Source of the DNA: JBAVOR01 sp049692255
GTDB taxonomy: Bacteria; Babelota; Babeliae; Babelales; JACPOV01
Direction of reading: 5' to 3'
Assembly (NCBI GenBank): GCA_049692255.1
Contig: JBAVOR010000031.1
Span: 1 to 64,000, forward strand
DNA length: 64,000 nucleotides
The notes below the pieces were generated by a model, which was not told the DNA's origin, did no database searches, and saw only the letters and a program-made list of their open reading frames with translations. The stretch's first letter is position 1. Every line of letters begins with the position of its first letter. The position numbers and the translations under genes are program-made. Of this stretch, positions 22,306 to 31,529 are shown one piece after another.

Positions 22306-24110
22306 TTTTGCATCTTCTCTTTTTTTGGTTTCAAAATAGCATCCATTTGTCTATATTCGGCCTGCAACTGCCGTTTGGTCTGTGCTAATGCAGTCTCTAC
22401 TACGGGATCTATAGCATTAAAATTATTTCTTTCTATCTTTTGCATAATATCATACAGTAGCGCATATACATTCTTAAGTATTTGATATTGCTCTTCTGTT
22501 ATAGCCTCTTGCGCCTTCAATGCTGCATCGAAATTGCTAATTTGTGCATGCAATTTCCCATACGTTGATTCAGGATTATTGAGCGCTTCGAGTAATTCAT
22601 CCTTGGTCATATTACGCATGCTCACATACAACGGCATATCATCCACTACATACTCTGCACGCGGGAATAAAGACGTTAACTGCGTCTTAATAGTGTCTTC
22701 AAGCGTATTGTGCAATTGCTGCAACTCTTCAGGCGATACTTGCTTTAGTATAAGTACTTGCGGAACGGAAGTACTTGATTGCCTATTCTCTTTCTCTGCT
22801 TTTGCCTTCAGCAACGTTTCGATTGTTTCTCTTTGTGTCTTCTCAAGCGCCGTACGTACCTCAGCAACAAAGACACGCTTTTGATGTGTTGATTGTACTA
22901 TTGTACTTTTTTTTAATCGTATTTCCGGAATTGCTTCTTGCAAAGGATCACGCACTGTCCGTTCAAGAAGCACAAGAATAGCATCAAGCGAACTAAATAC
23001 TTGCTCAACATGCTTAATCTTGCTTTCAGTTATTACAGTATTTTGTAACTGAGCAACATATTTTTGCAAGCGTTCCAGGAATATATTGTATTTGCTTTGG
23101 AGGTTCTCCTGAAACTCTTGCTTCATCCCCTCCAAATCCACAATTCCCAGCGTATCGTACCATGCTCCATCGAGCAACGCAGATACATCTTGAAGCCCCA
23201 ATAACACGAGACTTCCTGCTAATTCCTGCAACAATGTACTTTTCTTGTCGGTCAATTCTTTAATTTTTGAAGCTTTAAATGTATCAACTTGATATTGCCG
23301 CTGCCCAATTACATGCTCTTCTTCTTTTAATCGGGTTTCTATTTCTTGATTATTTCTAAAATCCTCTTCGAGCTGCCACAATAATCGTGTTAAAATGAGG
23401 TATGTGTCAGTACGCAACTGCTCTTCTTCGGATGTCATCAAGCTTTTACGTTCTATCGATGTATCTAATGTTTGCACTTGTTGTTTTAATTTCCCATACA
23501 ATGAATCTTGATTTTCCAGCATGCTCGCTGGGTCCGCTTGCATTTCTTTATATATAGTGCTCTGCTTTATCAGCCAAACGCCATGCTTATCTTCCCTAAA
23601 TGATGCTAAAACAGTATTCATGGTTGTTTTCAAATCTTTTACCTCTTGCGCATCTGAGTCTTGCATGAGATAAACACCTACCGGTTTTTGCAACACCTCG
23701 TTCGCATCAATCAGTTTTTGTAGCTCATTTATCTCTTTCCGCATTTTCTGTTGTGGCTTATACGAATCCTCAACATTACCAGAAAAATTTTTTGCATAAC
23801 TTGCCAACTCTTTTTCTTTGTTCTCTTTCAATGTAGCCAACTTTGCATGCTCATTGCTATAATGATCGCTATCAGGTAATGCAACCCCTTTCTCTTCACC
23901 CACCCGATCTGCATATTTATTAAACCCTTTTTGATAATCGATCGCTAATTTCTCATGATATTGTTGCGGCACATTTTTTTGCGAATCTGTGGTCTTATAC
24001 TTTACAGAATAATTTTCTTTAAAAATCTTTGGCTGAAAAATATCTGCTAATGCATGCAGAAAAGAAGGAGAAGAAAAGAAAACAGTTATTAACGTAATCC
24101 TAACAAACAT
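22302..24110 (-). CDS. Secreted helical family protein (member 4)
   Basis: The start at 24110 is preceded by GGAGA six bases upstream and gives MFVRITLITVFFSSPSFLHA, a proper signal peptide; the longer upstream frame lacks one. The product has 602 residues. The N-terminal module (FQPKIFKENY, DYQKGFNKYA, LQKLIDANEVLQKPVG) is followed by one helical repeat (STIYKEMQADPASMLENQ, KLKQQVQTLD, EEEQLRTDTYLILTRLL), a long coiled-coil middle, and a second repeat near the C-terminus (DMPLYVSMRNMTKDELLEAL, KLHAQISNFD, ITEEQYQILKNVYALL). It is the first gene of the operon running down to gmk. Confidence 0.82.
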   Translation of the reverse strand: MFVRITLITVFFSSPSFLHALADIFQPKIFKENYSVKYKTTDSQKNVPQQYHEKLAIDYQKGFNKYADRVGEEKGVALPDSDHYSNEHAKLATLKENKEKELASYAKNFSGNVEDSYKPQQKMRKEINELQKLIDANEVLQKPVGVYLMQDSDAQEVKDLKTTMNTVLASFREDKHGVWLIKQSTIYKEMQADPASMLENQDSLYGKLKQQVQTLDTSIERKSLMTSEEEQLRTDTYLILTRLLWQLEEDFRNNQEIETRLKEEEHVIGQRQYQVDTFKASKIKELTDKKSTLLQELAGSLVLLGLQDVSALLDGAWYDTLGIVDLEGMKQEFQENLQSKYNIFLERLQKYVAQLQNTVITESKIKHVEQVFSSLDAILVLLERTVRDPLQEAIPEIRLKKSTIVQSTHQKRVFVAEVRTALEKTQRETIETLLKAKAEKENRQSSTSVPQVLILKQVSPEELQQLHNTLEDTIKTQLTSLFPRAEYVVDDMPLYVSMRNMTKDELLEALNNPESTYGKLHAQISNFDAALKAQEAITEEQYQILKNVYALLYDIMQKIERNNFNAIDPVVETALAQTKRQLQAEYRQMDAILKPKKEKMQK

Positions 24111-24304
24111 ACCTATCTCCTTCTTGGGCACCACCCTATTTTGTTCTATGCATACGCAATCTCCATAATAAAAAGCAAGTTTTATGCGTACTACTCGATA
24201 AATATGCCCTTGCATAGCGTCATCATGGTAAAGGGACGTGAACCATGGTATTGTATTATACGAATGCTTCGGTGCTTATATATATGAATCATGAAGGGGC
24301 GCCC

Positions 24305-25387
24305 ATGTTGGCGGAAGAACTCAAAGAACAGCTCAAACAGATGAGCAGCGATGTAGAAACTATTAAAGCGTACTGGCACAAATCACCAGTAGAAGCGCGT
24401 TACCAGCAGCTGCACGATCTTAGTGGCCAAGAAAACTTTTGGCAAAACCCCGACCAAACAACAATCTTAAAAGAGCTGCAACACCTCAAAAATGAGCGGG
24501 AGGCGTACCATGCGATTACCCATTCATATCAAGAGCTCCATGACCTGATCGATCTTTTTAAAGATGATGAAGCAGAACTCAAGCGCTTAGCGCCAGAAAT
24601 TAATGCACTCAAAAAGAAGGTCGTTCAATTTAAGATCCAGGTACTCTTACGTGGACCAGAAGATAGCGCCAACTGTTTTTTTAGTATTAATGCAGGAGCT
24701 GGCGGCACCGAATCACAAGATTGGGCAGATATGCTGCTGCGTATGTATATCCGTTTTTGTGAACGGGAGCAGTTTTCGTATGCAATGATAGATTACCAAC
24801 CTGGTGAAGGAGCAGGCATTAAATCGGCAACCTTATTTGTTAAAGGCACCAATGCATATGGCCTGCTAAAAGCAGAAGAAGGCATTCATCGGCTTGTGCG
24901 TATTTCTCCGTTTGATGCCAATAAACGGCGCCACACCTCCTTTGCTGCGGTAAGCGCCACGCCAGAAATTGCTCAAGCAACTATTGAAATTGACCCAAAA
25001 GATTTGCGTATCGACACCTACCGTTCTGGTGGTGCTGGTGGGCAGCACGTGAACAAAACAGAGTCTGCAGTGCGCATCACTCACATTCCTACCAACACGG
25101 TGGTACAATGCCAGAACGATCGCTCTCAAATCGCTAACCGAGAAACAGCAATGAAAATGCTGTACGCAAAGCTTGCACAAAAGCAGCGGCTAGAACATGC
25201 AGCAAAATTAGCGAAAATGGATAAAAAAAATATCGAATGGGGCTCACAAATCCGTTCATATGTGTTGCACCCTTATAAAATGGTTAAAGATCACCGCACT
25301 GACTACGAATCGCCACAACCAGAGTTGGTACTCGATGGTGACCTTATGCCGTTTATCGAAGCGTACTTGGTGGCAACAGCAGGGTGA
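24305..25387 (+). CDS. prfB: Peptide chain release factor 2
   Basis: RF2 terminates translation at UGA and UAA. The GGQ motif (SGGAGGQHVNKTESAV) and the SPF recognition tripeptide (RISPFDANKRRH) are present. The 360-residue length matches RF2. The chosen start gives MLAEELKEQLKQ, which lines up with where other RF2 proteins begin; an ATG 20 codons upstream is possible but has no family support. Many bacteria encode an in-frame UGA near codon 25 as an autoregulatory frameshift. Here the reading frame is continuous through that region (KAYWHKSP), so that control is absent. The stop codon directly abuts the stop of the convergent gene with no intergenic base. Confidence 0.96.
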   Translation: MLAEELKEQLKQMSSDVETIKAYWHKSPVEARYQQLHDLSGQENFWQNPDQTTILKELQHLKNEREAYHAITHSYQELHDLIDLFKDDEAELKRLAPEINALKKKVVQFKIQVLLRGPEDSANCFFSINAGAGGTESQDWADMLLRMYIRFCEREQFSYAMIDYQPGEGAGIKSATLFVKGTNAYGLLKAEEGIHRLVRISPFDANKRRHTSFAAVSATPEIAQATIEIDPKDLRIDTYRSGGAGGQHVNKTESAVRITHIPTNTVVQCQNDRSQIANRETAMKMLYAKLAQKQRLEHAAKLAKMDKKNIEWGSQIRSYVLHPYKMVKDHRTDYESPQPELVLDGDLMPFIEAYLVATAG

Positions 25388-26845
25388 TTAATCTAATTCT
25401 TCAATTTCTTTTGGCACGTCTTGTTTCTCTGGAAACAACGGTGCATCAGTCAAAAGATCTTTAAATACCATCTGAGCCTTCGTTGCTTTCAAAAGCATGG
25501 TATTTAAAGTTTGAATTCTCTTAAATTCATCAATATTATATCCAACCGCTCTTTGCTCTCTCCCCGTAAACTGCGTTTGCTGTATATTTTGAGCCATCTC
25601 AATAAAATCAACCAACAACTGCTGTACCGTAATATCAGGATTTGTTTCTTTAACTGTTTCATAATAATTTCTCAATTGCTCTCCTTGTTCTGTCTTATTG
25701 ATAGTGTTGCGTAAGATTTTTCCGAAGCGTTGCGGATCCATATTTATTGATTCTTGTACTAAAACAACGCTCGTATTAAACAACGTTGGAGCAACTGGTT
25801 TAGTTGGTTGTGATTGTCGCGAAACAATTGCACCTTGTTTTCCCACTTTTTGTTCTTCAAGACTTTCTGACACTGCTGACTCTTGTTTGGGTACCCTTTG
25901 TATCTTAGGCACGGAAGGGGTCCGCTGGAATTCTGATTCTGGTAGCTCTTTCTGTTCTGGCGCGCTAAATTTATTCATAAGTCTTTCAAGTTCTTTAATC
26001 TCATTGATTTTTTCTTGTAATAAACGCTCTTGCAATTGCAATGTTTTTACCACGTTGTTATGAATGTTGGCATCGGTGTTAGTTTTTTTAGTAAGACTAC
26101 TATACACACTCTCTTCGTCTTGTATCTGTTGTTGCGTATCTCTTAACTGAACATCTAAAATAAATGCATATTCCTCAGGATTAATATTTTGCTTCCGCAG
26201 TTCTTCTAGTTCTTGATTATATTTAACTACAAGTTGCTTTAATCGCACTTCTTTTGATGATTTCTGTTGTACTACAGATGTTGACCTACCCAATTCCTCT
26301 TCTAATACAGTAAGCGGGTTATTCTCTTGATCAAGACCCAGCTTTTTCATATTCTTAATATATTGAGAGCGGCTAATTTCGTGGCTTTTCAATTGAATAT
26401 TCAAATCTTCTATCTGTTTGATATAGGCATCAAATACTTGATTCTTATGAACTATAGGATATGTAATTTGAATATCTTGTGTCTTTGTTATCGCATTGCG
26501 CAAAGTGGCGAGCTCATGTTGTTCATTTGTCAGATCAATTATTTGTCGTCGCGCTTGTCGTGCTTGTTGGAGCGTTGGTTGTTCTTGTCTGACTTGTCCG
26601 GGCTCGTTGGTTGCAATAGTTTCTGTAATTGCTTGCTCATTCAAAGCATACTGTATTCCCTTAACCATTGCATTTCGCTGTCGCACTGCATAATCTATTT
26701 CCTTTTCCGGATTATCAGCCTTCAGCAACGAAGCGTATTTTTGCTTCAATTTCTTCACATCTGTCTCTGGGCCTTTAAATGGTTCCGCTGCGTCAACACG
26801 CACACCCCAGATTACTGCACACAAAACGAATAGTTTTTTTGACAT
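25388..26845 (-). CDS. Secreted helical family protein (member 5)
   Basis: The product has 485 residues with a signal peptide (MSKKLFVLCAVIWGVRVDAA) and a GGGGGAG site nine bases before the ATG. The mature protein is highly charged and largely coiled coil, rich in glutamine. An N-terminal module like that of its neighbours can be followed (LKQKYASLLK, later LTNEQHELATLRNAI). A C-terminal region with FGKILRNTINKTEQ and LVDFIEMAQNIQQ resembles a degenerate helical repeat. It is convergent with prfB and is probably a detached member of the family at 19143-24110. Function unknown. Confidence 0.78.
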   Translation of the reverse strand: MSKKLFVLCAVIWGVRVDAAEPFKGPETDVKKLKQKYASLLKADNPEKEIDYAVRQRNAMVKGIQYALNEQAITETIATNEPGQVRQEQPTLQQARQARRQIIDLTNEQHELATLRNAITKTQDIQITYPIVHKNQVFDAYIKQIEDLNIQLKSHEISRSQYIKNMKKLGLDQENNPLTVLEEELGRSTSVVQQKSSKEVRLKQLVVKYNQELEELRKQNINPEEYAFILDVQLRDTQQQIQDEESVYSSLTKKTNTDANIHNNVVKTLQLQERLLQEKINEIKELERLMNKFSAPEQKELPESEFQRTPSVPKIQRVPKQESAVSESLEEQKVGKQGAIVSRQSQPTKPVAPTLFNTSVVLVQESINMDPQRFGKILRNTINKTEQGEQLRNYYETVKETNPDITVQQLLVDFIEMAQNIQQTQFTGREQRAVGYNIDEFKRIQTLNTMLLKATKAQMVFKDLLTDAPLFPEKQDVPKEIEELD

Positions 26846-26978
26846 AGCTTCAATCTCCCCCTTTTTTATTGATCTTATGACAAGCGTATCAAACCGCTTA
26901 CAGCAAAAACAAGTATTTACTCATGTGAAGACACGCGCTGGCAACAAAAAGACTCGGACTGAAAATACATATCATCAT

Positions 26979-28418
26979 TCAGCTACGCCGCATCCAATAC
27001 GCGCCACAGCTACCGAGTAGTAGCCCAACAGAGGAAGCAACTGGCATGAGCAATCCACTGAAAGCCAGCAGCACATTCACGCGCATCATATGCAAAACAA
27101 TGCCCCACAAAAACCCACCCACCGCATGCACAGGCTGTAAAGCATATGCTGGCGCCTGCACCAGTAATGCACGTGCACGTGCGCGCGATGCGTACGCGGC
27201 GATAGTATCAATACCTAAAGAGGCGGGTAATAATACACAAAGAGTGGCCATACACAGTACACTCAAGCAGAGCCCCCATACTTGATATTGTTTTACGCGC
27301 GTTGCATCAAGAGTAAGCAACTGTCCCATTTTTCTACTAATCATCAGATCTGCGCATACGCCACCGACAATTTCAATCCACACCGCAACAAGCAGCCCTT
27401 GCACCTGCGTAAAGCTAAAAAGCAATACGGCAGGAACCATCGCAAAGGTTGCAAAACGCCCAAGTGGCGCAACGCCGGCAGCTCCTGCAATAGTTACCAA
27501 ACAGTACGCAGCAATACCGGTTGCACCTACCACATATGCCGCTTGCATCAACGTACCACCAAACAGTACTGGTACGCACAATAATACCCCTAGCGCCCCG
27601 TGCATGACGTTCGCTACACATACTTTTCTTAGATAATGGACAAAGTTTAGATAGCGCACCTTTTTTATCCCACCGACCATGGTGAATAGCATCGCACCCA
27701 TTGTTTGCACAGTGGCTGCAATTACCATACCTGCTCCAACGCTCATAAGCGCGCTCTCTACCCCGTTCAGCTGCATAACCAATTTCATGCTGAGGCCAAC
27801 AGCTACAGGTACCAATAATAAGTGCCCGGCAACATATCCAACGGCAATAACGATCGGAAAAAGCACACCCGTTGAACGTAATGGGCTCACCTGCACACAC
27901 AGTAACATACGCGTCAGTTCACCAGTAACCATCAACACGCTCCCTATAATGCCGCGCCGTATCTGCATTGGTGACCATGCGTCATGAATCATGGTTGCAT
28001 GCAATTTACTCAGCGCAAAGGGTAACGTTCGCACCGCATCAGTTGATTCATACCACTGGGCACATACATATCCAATAAATGCTGCACAACCGATCAATGC
28101 AACAAGCAGACCCCACAACAACACCGGTTGCGCCATAAGCTGTGTAACAAGCGTAGGATCGTTGTAATAAAAAGCAGGCAACGAAAATGCACACGCCGTC
28201 GCTATAATGCCCCCCGCAGATGCACCTGCTACCGCGTAACCAACAGTGGCCACCCGTGACTCATTACATCTAACGTGCCACTGCATCAGCATGCGTGCAC
28301 ATACAATAAGTATCGGCGCAATCCACGGCCCCACGGGAGTAATGAGCGATACATAACTCATAATGGTCGTTGCGAGAATAGTTAAAAGAAAGGTGAGTAA
28401 AAGCGTAATGTTATGCAT
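26979..28418 (-). CDS. OPT-like polytopic membrane transporter
   Basis: The product is about 480 residues with roughly 12-14 hydrophobic segments. I favour relation to the oligopeptide transporter (OPT) superfamily. Near residue 375 the segment GGVCADLMISRKMGQLLTLD, followed by ATRVKQYQ, resembles the conserved OPT region where an aspartate-containing helix is followed by a G-x-x-L-x-A-x-P-R-K-Q-like loop. Bacterial OPT members are usually 600 or more residues, so this one is short. The start is uncertain: in-frame ATGs at 28457 and 28445 precede the chosen one, which begins just before the first transmembrane helix. Substrates could be peptides or metal chelates. Confidence 0.6.
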   Translation of the reverse strand: MHNITLLLTFLLTILATTIMSYVSLITPVGPWIAPILIVCARMLMQWHVRCNESRVATVGYAVAGASAGGIIATACAFSLPAFYYNDPTLVTQLMAQPVLLWGLLVALIGCAAFIGYVCAQWYESTDAVRTLPFALSKLHATMIHDAWSPMQIRRGIIGSVLMVTGELTRMLLCVQVSPLRSTGVLFPIVIAVGYVAGHLLLVPVAVGLSMKLVMQLNGVESALMSVGAGMVIAATVQTMGAMLFTMVGGIKKVRYLNFVHYLRKVCVANVMHGALGVLLCVPVLFGGTLMQAAYVVGATGIAAYCLVTIAGAAGVAPLGRFATFAMVPAVLLFSFTQVQGLLVAVWIEIVGGVCADLMISRKMGQLLTLDATRVKQYQVWGLCLSVLCMATLCVLLPASLGIDTIAAYASRARARALLVQAPAYALQPVHAVGGFLWGIVLHMMRVNVLLAFSGLLMPVASSVGLLLGSCGAYWMRRS

Positions 28419-28558
28419 AAGCTCTCGTCCGCCGAACTCTGCCATGCTGGAAAGCATAGATAAACGAAGGCTGGATTGACAAAAAATTGATTACTGTTAG
28501 AATAAACAGTTATATTTATAAAGCAAGTAAGATAAAATAAAAAAAGAATTGGAAGTTT

Positions 28559-29500
28559 GTGATTCAATTAATAATTCTACATGCATTGTTTGCATCCACT
28601 TTCTCACTCGGCAAAGTATTATTACAGTACGCGACCCCTATCTTTTTAGTGGGCATTCGCATGGGCATAGCAGGCTCATTGTTGCTTGCATACCATTATT
28701 TTAGTACTGGTTCGATGGGCACCATTCGGTTTAAACATTGGCGGTTGTATGCGCAGGCAGTACTATTCACCTGTTATTTGCCCTACATTTTACGCTTCTG
28801 GGGCTTGCAACACATGTCTCCTTCAAAAGCATCGTTATTGTACACAGCCGGGCCCTTTGTAACGTTCTTACTTTCCTATTTTCTTGCGGACGAAAAAGTA
28901 ACTACTAAAAAAGTGGTCGGGCTTCTGGTTGGCTTTATTGGCTTGCTGCCGATGCTCATAAAACCGGAACCAACAGAAAATCTGCTCGGTGGCTTTGGCT
29001 TTTTTTCTATGGCAGAATTTTATGTGATCGCTTCTATTTCGTGCCTCAGCTACGGCTGGATTATAACGCACAAGTTGCTCAAAGAATATAAATATCCACC
29101 AACATTGGCGAATGGCATTAGCATGTTTGCTGGCGGCATATTGGCACTATTCACTTCTGCTATTTTTGAAACGCCACAACCTATCACCGATATGAAATCG
29201 TTTTTAATGATCTTGGCGATTGTGGTAATTGTTAGCAACCTCATTTGCCACACCATGTATGGCATGTTGCTCAGAAAATATTCCCCTACCTTCATGTCAT
29301 TTGCTGGATTTATGACCCCACTCTTTGCAGCGTTCTATGAATGGCTGTTGCTTGATGCTGCTATTTCACGGCAATTTTTTGTTTCCGTTGTTTGTGTATT
29401 CATTGGCTTAGGCATCTTCTACTACGATAGCTTTGCTCATCCACGCAAAACATTGACCCCCAGTGAGCAAATTGATACTGCTGAAGAAATGGAATGGTAG
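28559..29500 (+). CDS. EamA/DMT-family transporter
   Basis: The 313-residue inner-membrane protein has ten predicted transmembrane helices arranged as two EamA halves (LGKVLLQYATPIFLVGIRMG in the first, SYGWIITHKLLKEY opening the second). The motif with FWGLQHMSPSKASLLYTAGP at the end of helix 3 is characteristic. The start is GTG preceded by GGAAG. The family exports or imports small metabolites; the substrate cannot be inferred. It is flanked by secreted-protein genes and diverges from the OPT-like gene across a 140-base gap. Confidence 0.88.
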   Translation: MIQLIILHALFASTFSLGKVLLQYATPIFLVGIRMGIAGSLLLAYHYFSTGSMGTIRFKHWRLYAQAVLFTCYLPYILRFWGLQHMSPSKASLLYTAGPFVTFLLSYFLADEKVTTKKVVGLLVGFIGLLPMLIKPEPTENLLGGFGFFSMAEFYVIASISCLSYGWIITHKLLKEYKYPPTLANGISMFAGGILALFTSAIFETPQPITDMKSFLMILAIVVIVSNLICHTMYGMLLRKYSPTFMSFAGFMTPLFAAFYEWLLLDAAISRQFFVSVVCVFIGLGIFYYDSFAHPRKTLTPSEQIDTAEEMEW

Positions 29501-29513
29501 GGGCACTCGTGAT

Positions 29514-31010
29514 TTATTGCTGTGTTGCACCGGTTTCTTGCAGTGGCACAAAGCCAGGAAGCACCTGCACACCACCCGTTTTTTTTATTTTTTGAATCTG
29601 CTCAGACTCGGTTGATTGTGACGCTCCAGCTCCACTGCTCGTTTGTTGCTGGACCTTCGGTGTTGGCAATGGTTTATTTCTACTCAGTTCAGTACTCTTG
29701 AGCTCCTGCGTAACATCACGTAATAGTGTAAGGTATTCAAGAACAGCCGATCTTCCTTGCACTTCACTTTCGCTTATCGTATTTATAGCGGTATTTAACT
29801 TATTTAACGAATCTTCTAATGAATCGTCTGTACGCAAACTATCAATACCGGGAAACGAGCTGTATGAATTTTTTATATAGCGTAAAAGATCTATTCTGCT
29901 GTTAGTAACGCCGGTTCTATTGCCGCGCACCAGGCTCTCTATTTTATTCAGATATTGGTTATTAGCCACACTAAATACTTCACGAGCCTCTTCATCTCCA
30001 CCTGTTTCTGTTGCGTGCTGCAGTCGCTGCGCAGCTTCTTGTCTGGCGTACCAAACATTTGCTAACCCACTAAAAAATGAAGTTGGGTCTTGTGTCGGGT
30101 TATCGTGTACCAATTCTAGTTTGGGCGTATTAGATCGCTGCGGTGTTATTTTTTTATTAATCCTACTCTTGAGTTGCGTATCCAATTCTGTTGTTCCATT
30201 GCCTTCATGTACATCCTGCAAATTTTTAAGCAATGTCTCTAATTCTCTTATTTGATATTGCAATTTATAATATTCTGCATCCTCTGGCCCGTATAATCCT
30301 GTCAACTTCTTAATGTTTTCCAATATGTTATATCGTGTTCTTTTGCGATCAATTAATTTCTGAAGAACATCCTCACTCGTTGCCCACTGCAGCCCTTGTT
30401 TGCCAAAAACATCTGGTTCCGCTAGCAACGTTTTAACGTCTGCATCAAATTTTTTAATATCGCGATCAAATAAGCGCTGATTGTCTTTTAATGGATCGCT
30501 TCCAGATTTAATAAAAGGAGATTGCCACGCATCCTGTGATAAGAGCTTAATACGTTGGAGATCACTAACTTCTTGTTCAATTTTATTTCCTTTTCTTGCA
30601 TACGGCTCACGCTCACTGATCATATCATCAATCGTTTGATCAGCATTGTATGCATCTTTTAATTGTTTATTATATTTTTTGAGCAATTGATTGAGCATTT
30701 TTCTGTCGCTATCACCAATAGATGGGCCCGTCGGAGGACCTTCAAGATTCGGTTGCATTTCTTCTTCAAAAGAAGGCAGAGAGACTTCCTCCTTTCTACC
30801 AAGGGGTTCTGAGCTTGGCGTTTTCGATTCTTCAATTATTACTTCTGTCGGTTTGTTTAACCCTCCGACATGCTGAAACCCTTTCGGATCACCGATTTTC
30901 AATTGTTCCTCGCCAGGAGAAATAGAAAATGATCCCCCCTTCATCGCTTGCAACTGAACACTCTGCAATATTATTGCAACGGATGCTAAAACAAACAAAT
31001 GCCGCTTCAT
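29514..31010 (-). CDS. Secreted helical family protein (member 6)
   Basis: The product has 498 residues. The signal peptide is MKRHLFVLASVAIILQSVQL, ending QA, with AGAGG upstream of the ATG. A low-complexity segment (residues 25-90) precedes a helical N-terminal module similar to those of members 1-5 (LLKKYNKQLKDAY, then a helix ending EQEVSDLQRIKLLSQ). Further coiled-coil segments follow, and the C-terminus is rich in serine, threonine and glutamine. No catalytic motif is seen. It is transcribed alone, with the tRNA-Leu/repeat region upstream. Confidence 0.75.
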   Translation of the reverse strand: MKRHLFVLASVAIILQSVQLQAMKGGSFSISPGEEQLKIGDPKGFQHVGGLNKPTEVIIEESKTPSSEPLGRKEEVSLPSFEEEMQPNLEGPPTGPSIGDSDRKMLNQLLKKYNKQLKDAYNADQTIDDMISEREPYARKGNKIEQEVSDLQRIKLLSQDAWQSPFIKSGSDPLKDNQRLFDRDIKKFDADVKTLLAEPDVFGKQGLQWATSEDVLQKLIDRKRTRYNILENIKKLTGLYGPEDAEYYKLQYQIRELETLLKNLQDVHEGNGTTELDTQLKSRINKKITPQRSNTPKLELVHDNPTQDPTSFFSGLANVWYARQEAAQRLQHATETGGDEEAREVFSVANNQYLNKIESLVRGNRTGVTNSRIDLLRYIKNSYSSFPGIDSLRTDDSLEDSLNKLNTAINTISESEVQGRSAVLEYLTLLRDVTQELKSTELSRNKPLPTPKVQQQTSSGAGASQSTESEQIQKIKKTGGVQVLPGFVPLQETGATQQ

Positions 31011-31266
31011 ATGCTTACCTCTTTTTTACAAAAAATAATATCTATGTTGGGTTTACTAAAAAATAGATATGAAAAGCAATGGTTGTGAAATGCGAAGCGC
31101 TGCCGTAATGAAATGGAGGCAAATGAGTTGCCCTACCACGCTGCTTTCTACTTCGTTGAAACTTTGTAGAACAGGTCGAAGAGCATATTTCGCTATAAAA
31201 TCCTGTGTATGGCCTGCCATGCTGCTACGCTTCTTCGAGCTATGGCAATACAGGGCCGTGGCTTGC
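31011..31266. repeat. Repeat-rich intergenic region beside tRNA-Leu
   Basis: No gene is supported. Bases 31136-31175 (TTTCTACTTCG ... TTTGTAGAACAGGTCG) resemble part of the 132-bp block found after the two tRNA-Ser genes, and 31206-31230 (TGGCCTGCCATGCTGCTACG) is the reverse complement of its other end. The region is therefore a shuffled, degraded relative of that block. Short frames here are repeat or tRNA shadows. Confidence 0.6.
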
Positions 31267-31313
31267 CCAGCCGAAGCTTGCCAAGCCTGTAGGCATGGAT
31301 AAGCGTAGGCTGG
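31267..31313 (-). repeat. Family B palindrome at the tRNA-Leu(CAG) end
   Basis: This 47-base palindrome begins on the minus strand with the tRNA CCA: CCAGCC pairs with GGCTGG, GCTT with AAGC, and the inner arms CCATGCC and GGCTTGG close on TACA. The outer arms use the tRNA's own CCA. Confidence 0.8.
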
Positions 31314-31397
31314 TGCCGGAGACCGGACTCGAACCGATACAGTGTTACCACCGCAAGCACCTGAAGCTTGTGCGTCTGCCAATTTCGCCACTCCGGC
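31311..31397 (-). tRNA. tRNA-Leu (CAG)
   Basis: An 87-base tRNA with a long variable arm. Acceptor GCCGGAG pairs with CTCCGGC, discriminator A, encoded CCA. The anticodon loop TTCAGGT gives CAG. It reads the CUG codon. Confidence 0.95.
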
Positions 31398-31529
31398 AAT
31401 TGAAAAAAATCACGAGGATACTAGTGTAAAGCCTTATTGAATCAATTGCAACTCATAATTTGGTCGGCATATGCGCTCCACCAGGCAAAGCATCGTCGAT
31501 GCCTAACGGTTATGCCGGACTAAAGATTA

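Noticed and set aside
24361..24400. RF2 programmed frameshift site
   Set aside because: No in-frame TGA is present at the expected region; the frame is continuous.
31056..31429. Frames reading MAKLADAQASGAC, MPEWRNWQTHKLQ and similar
   Set aside because: These are well-known spurious translations of tRNA-Leu and its flank.
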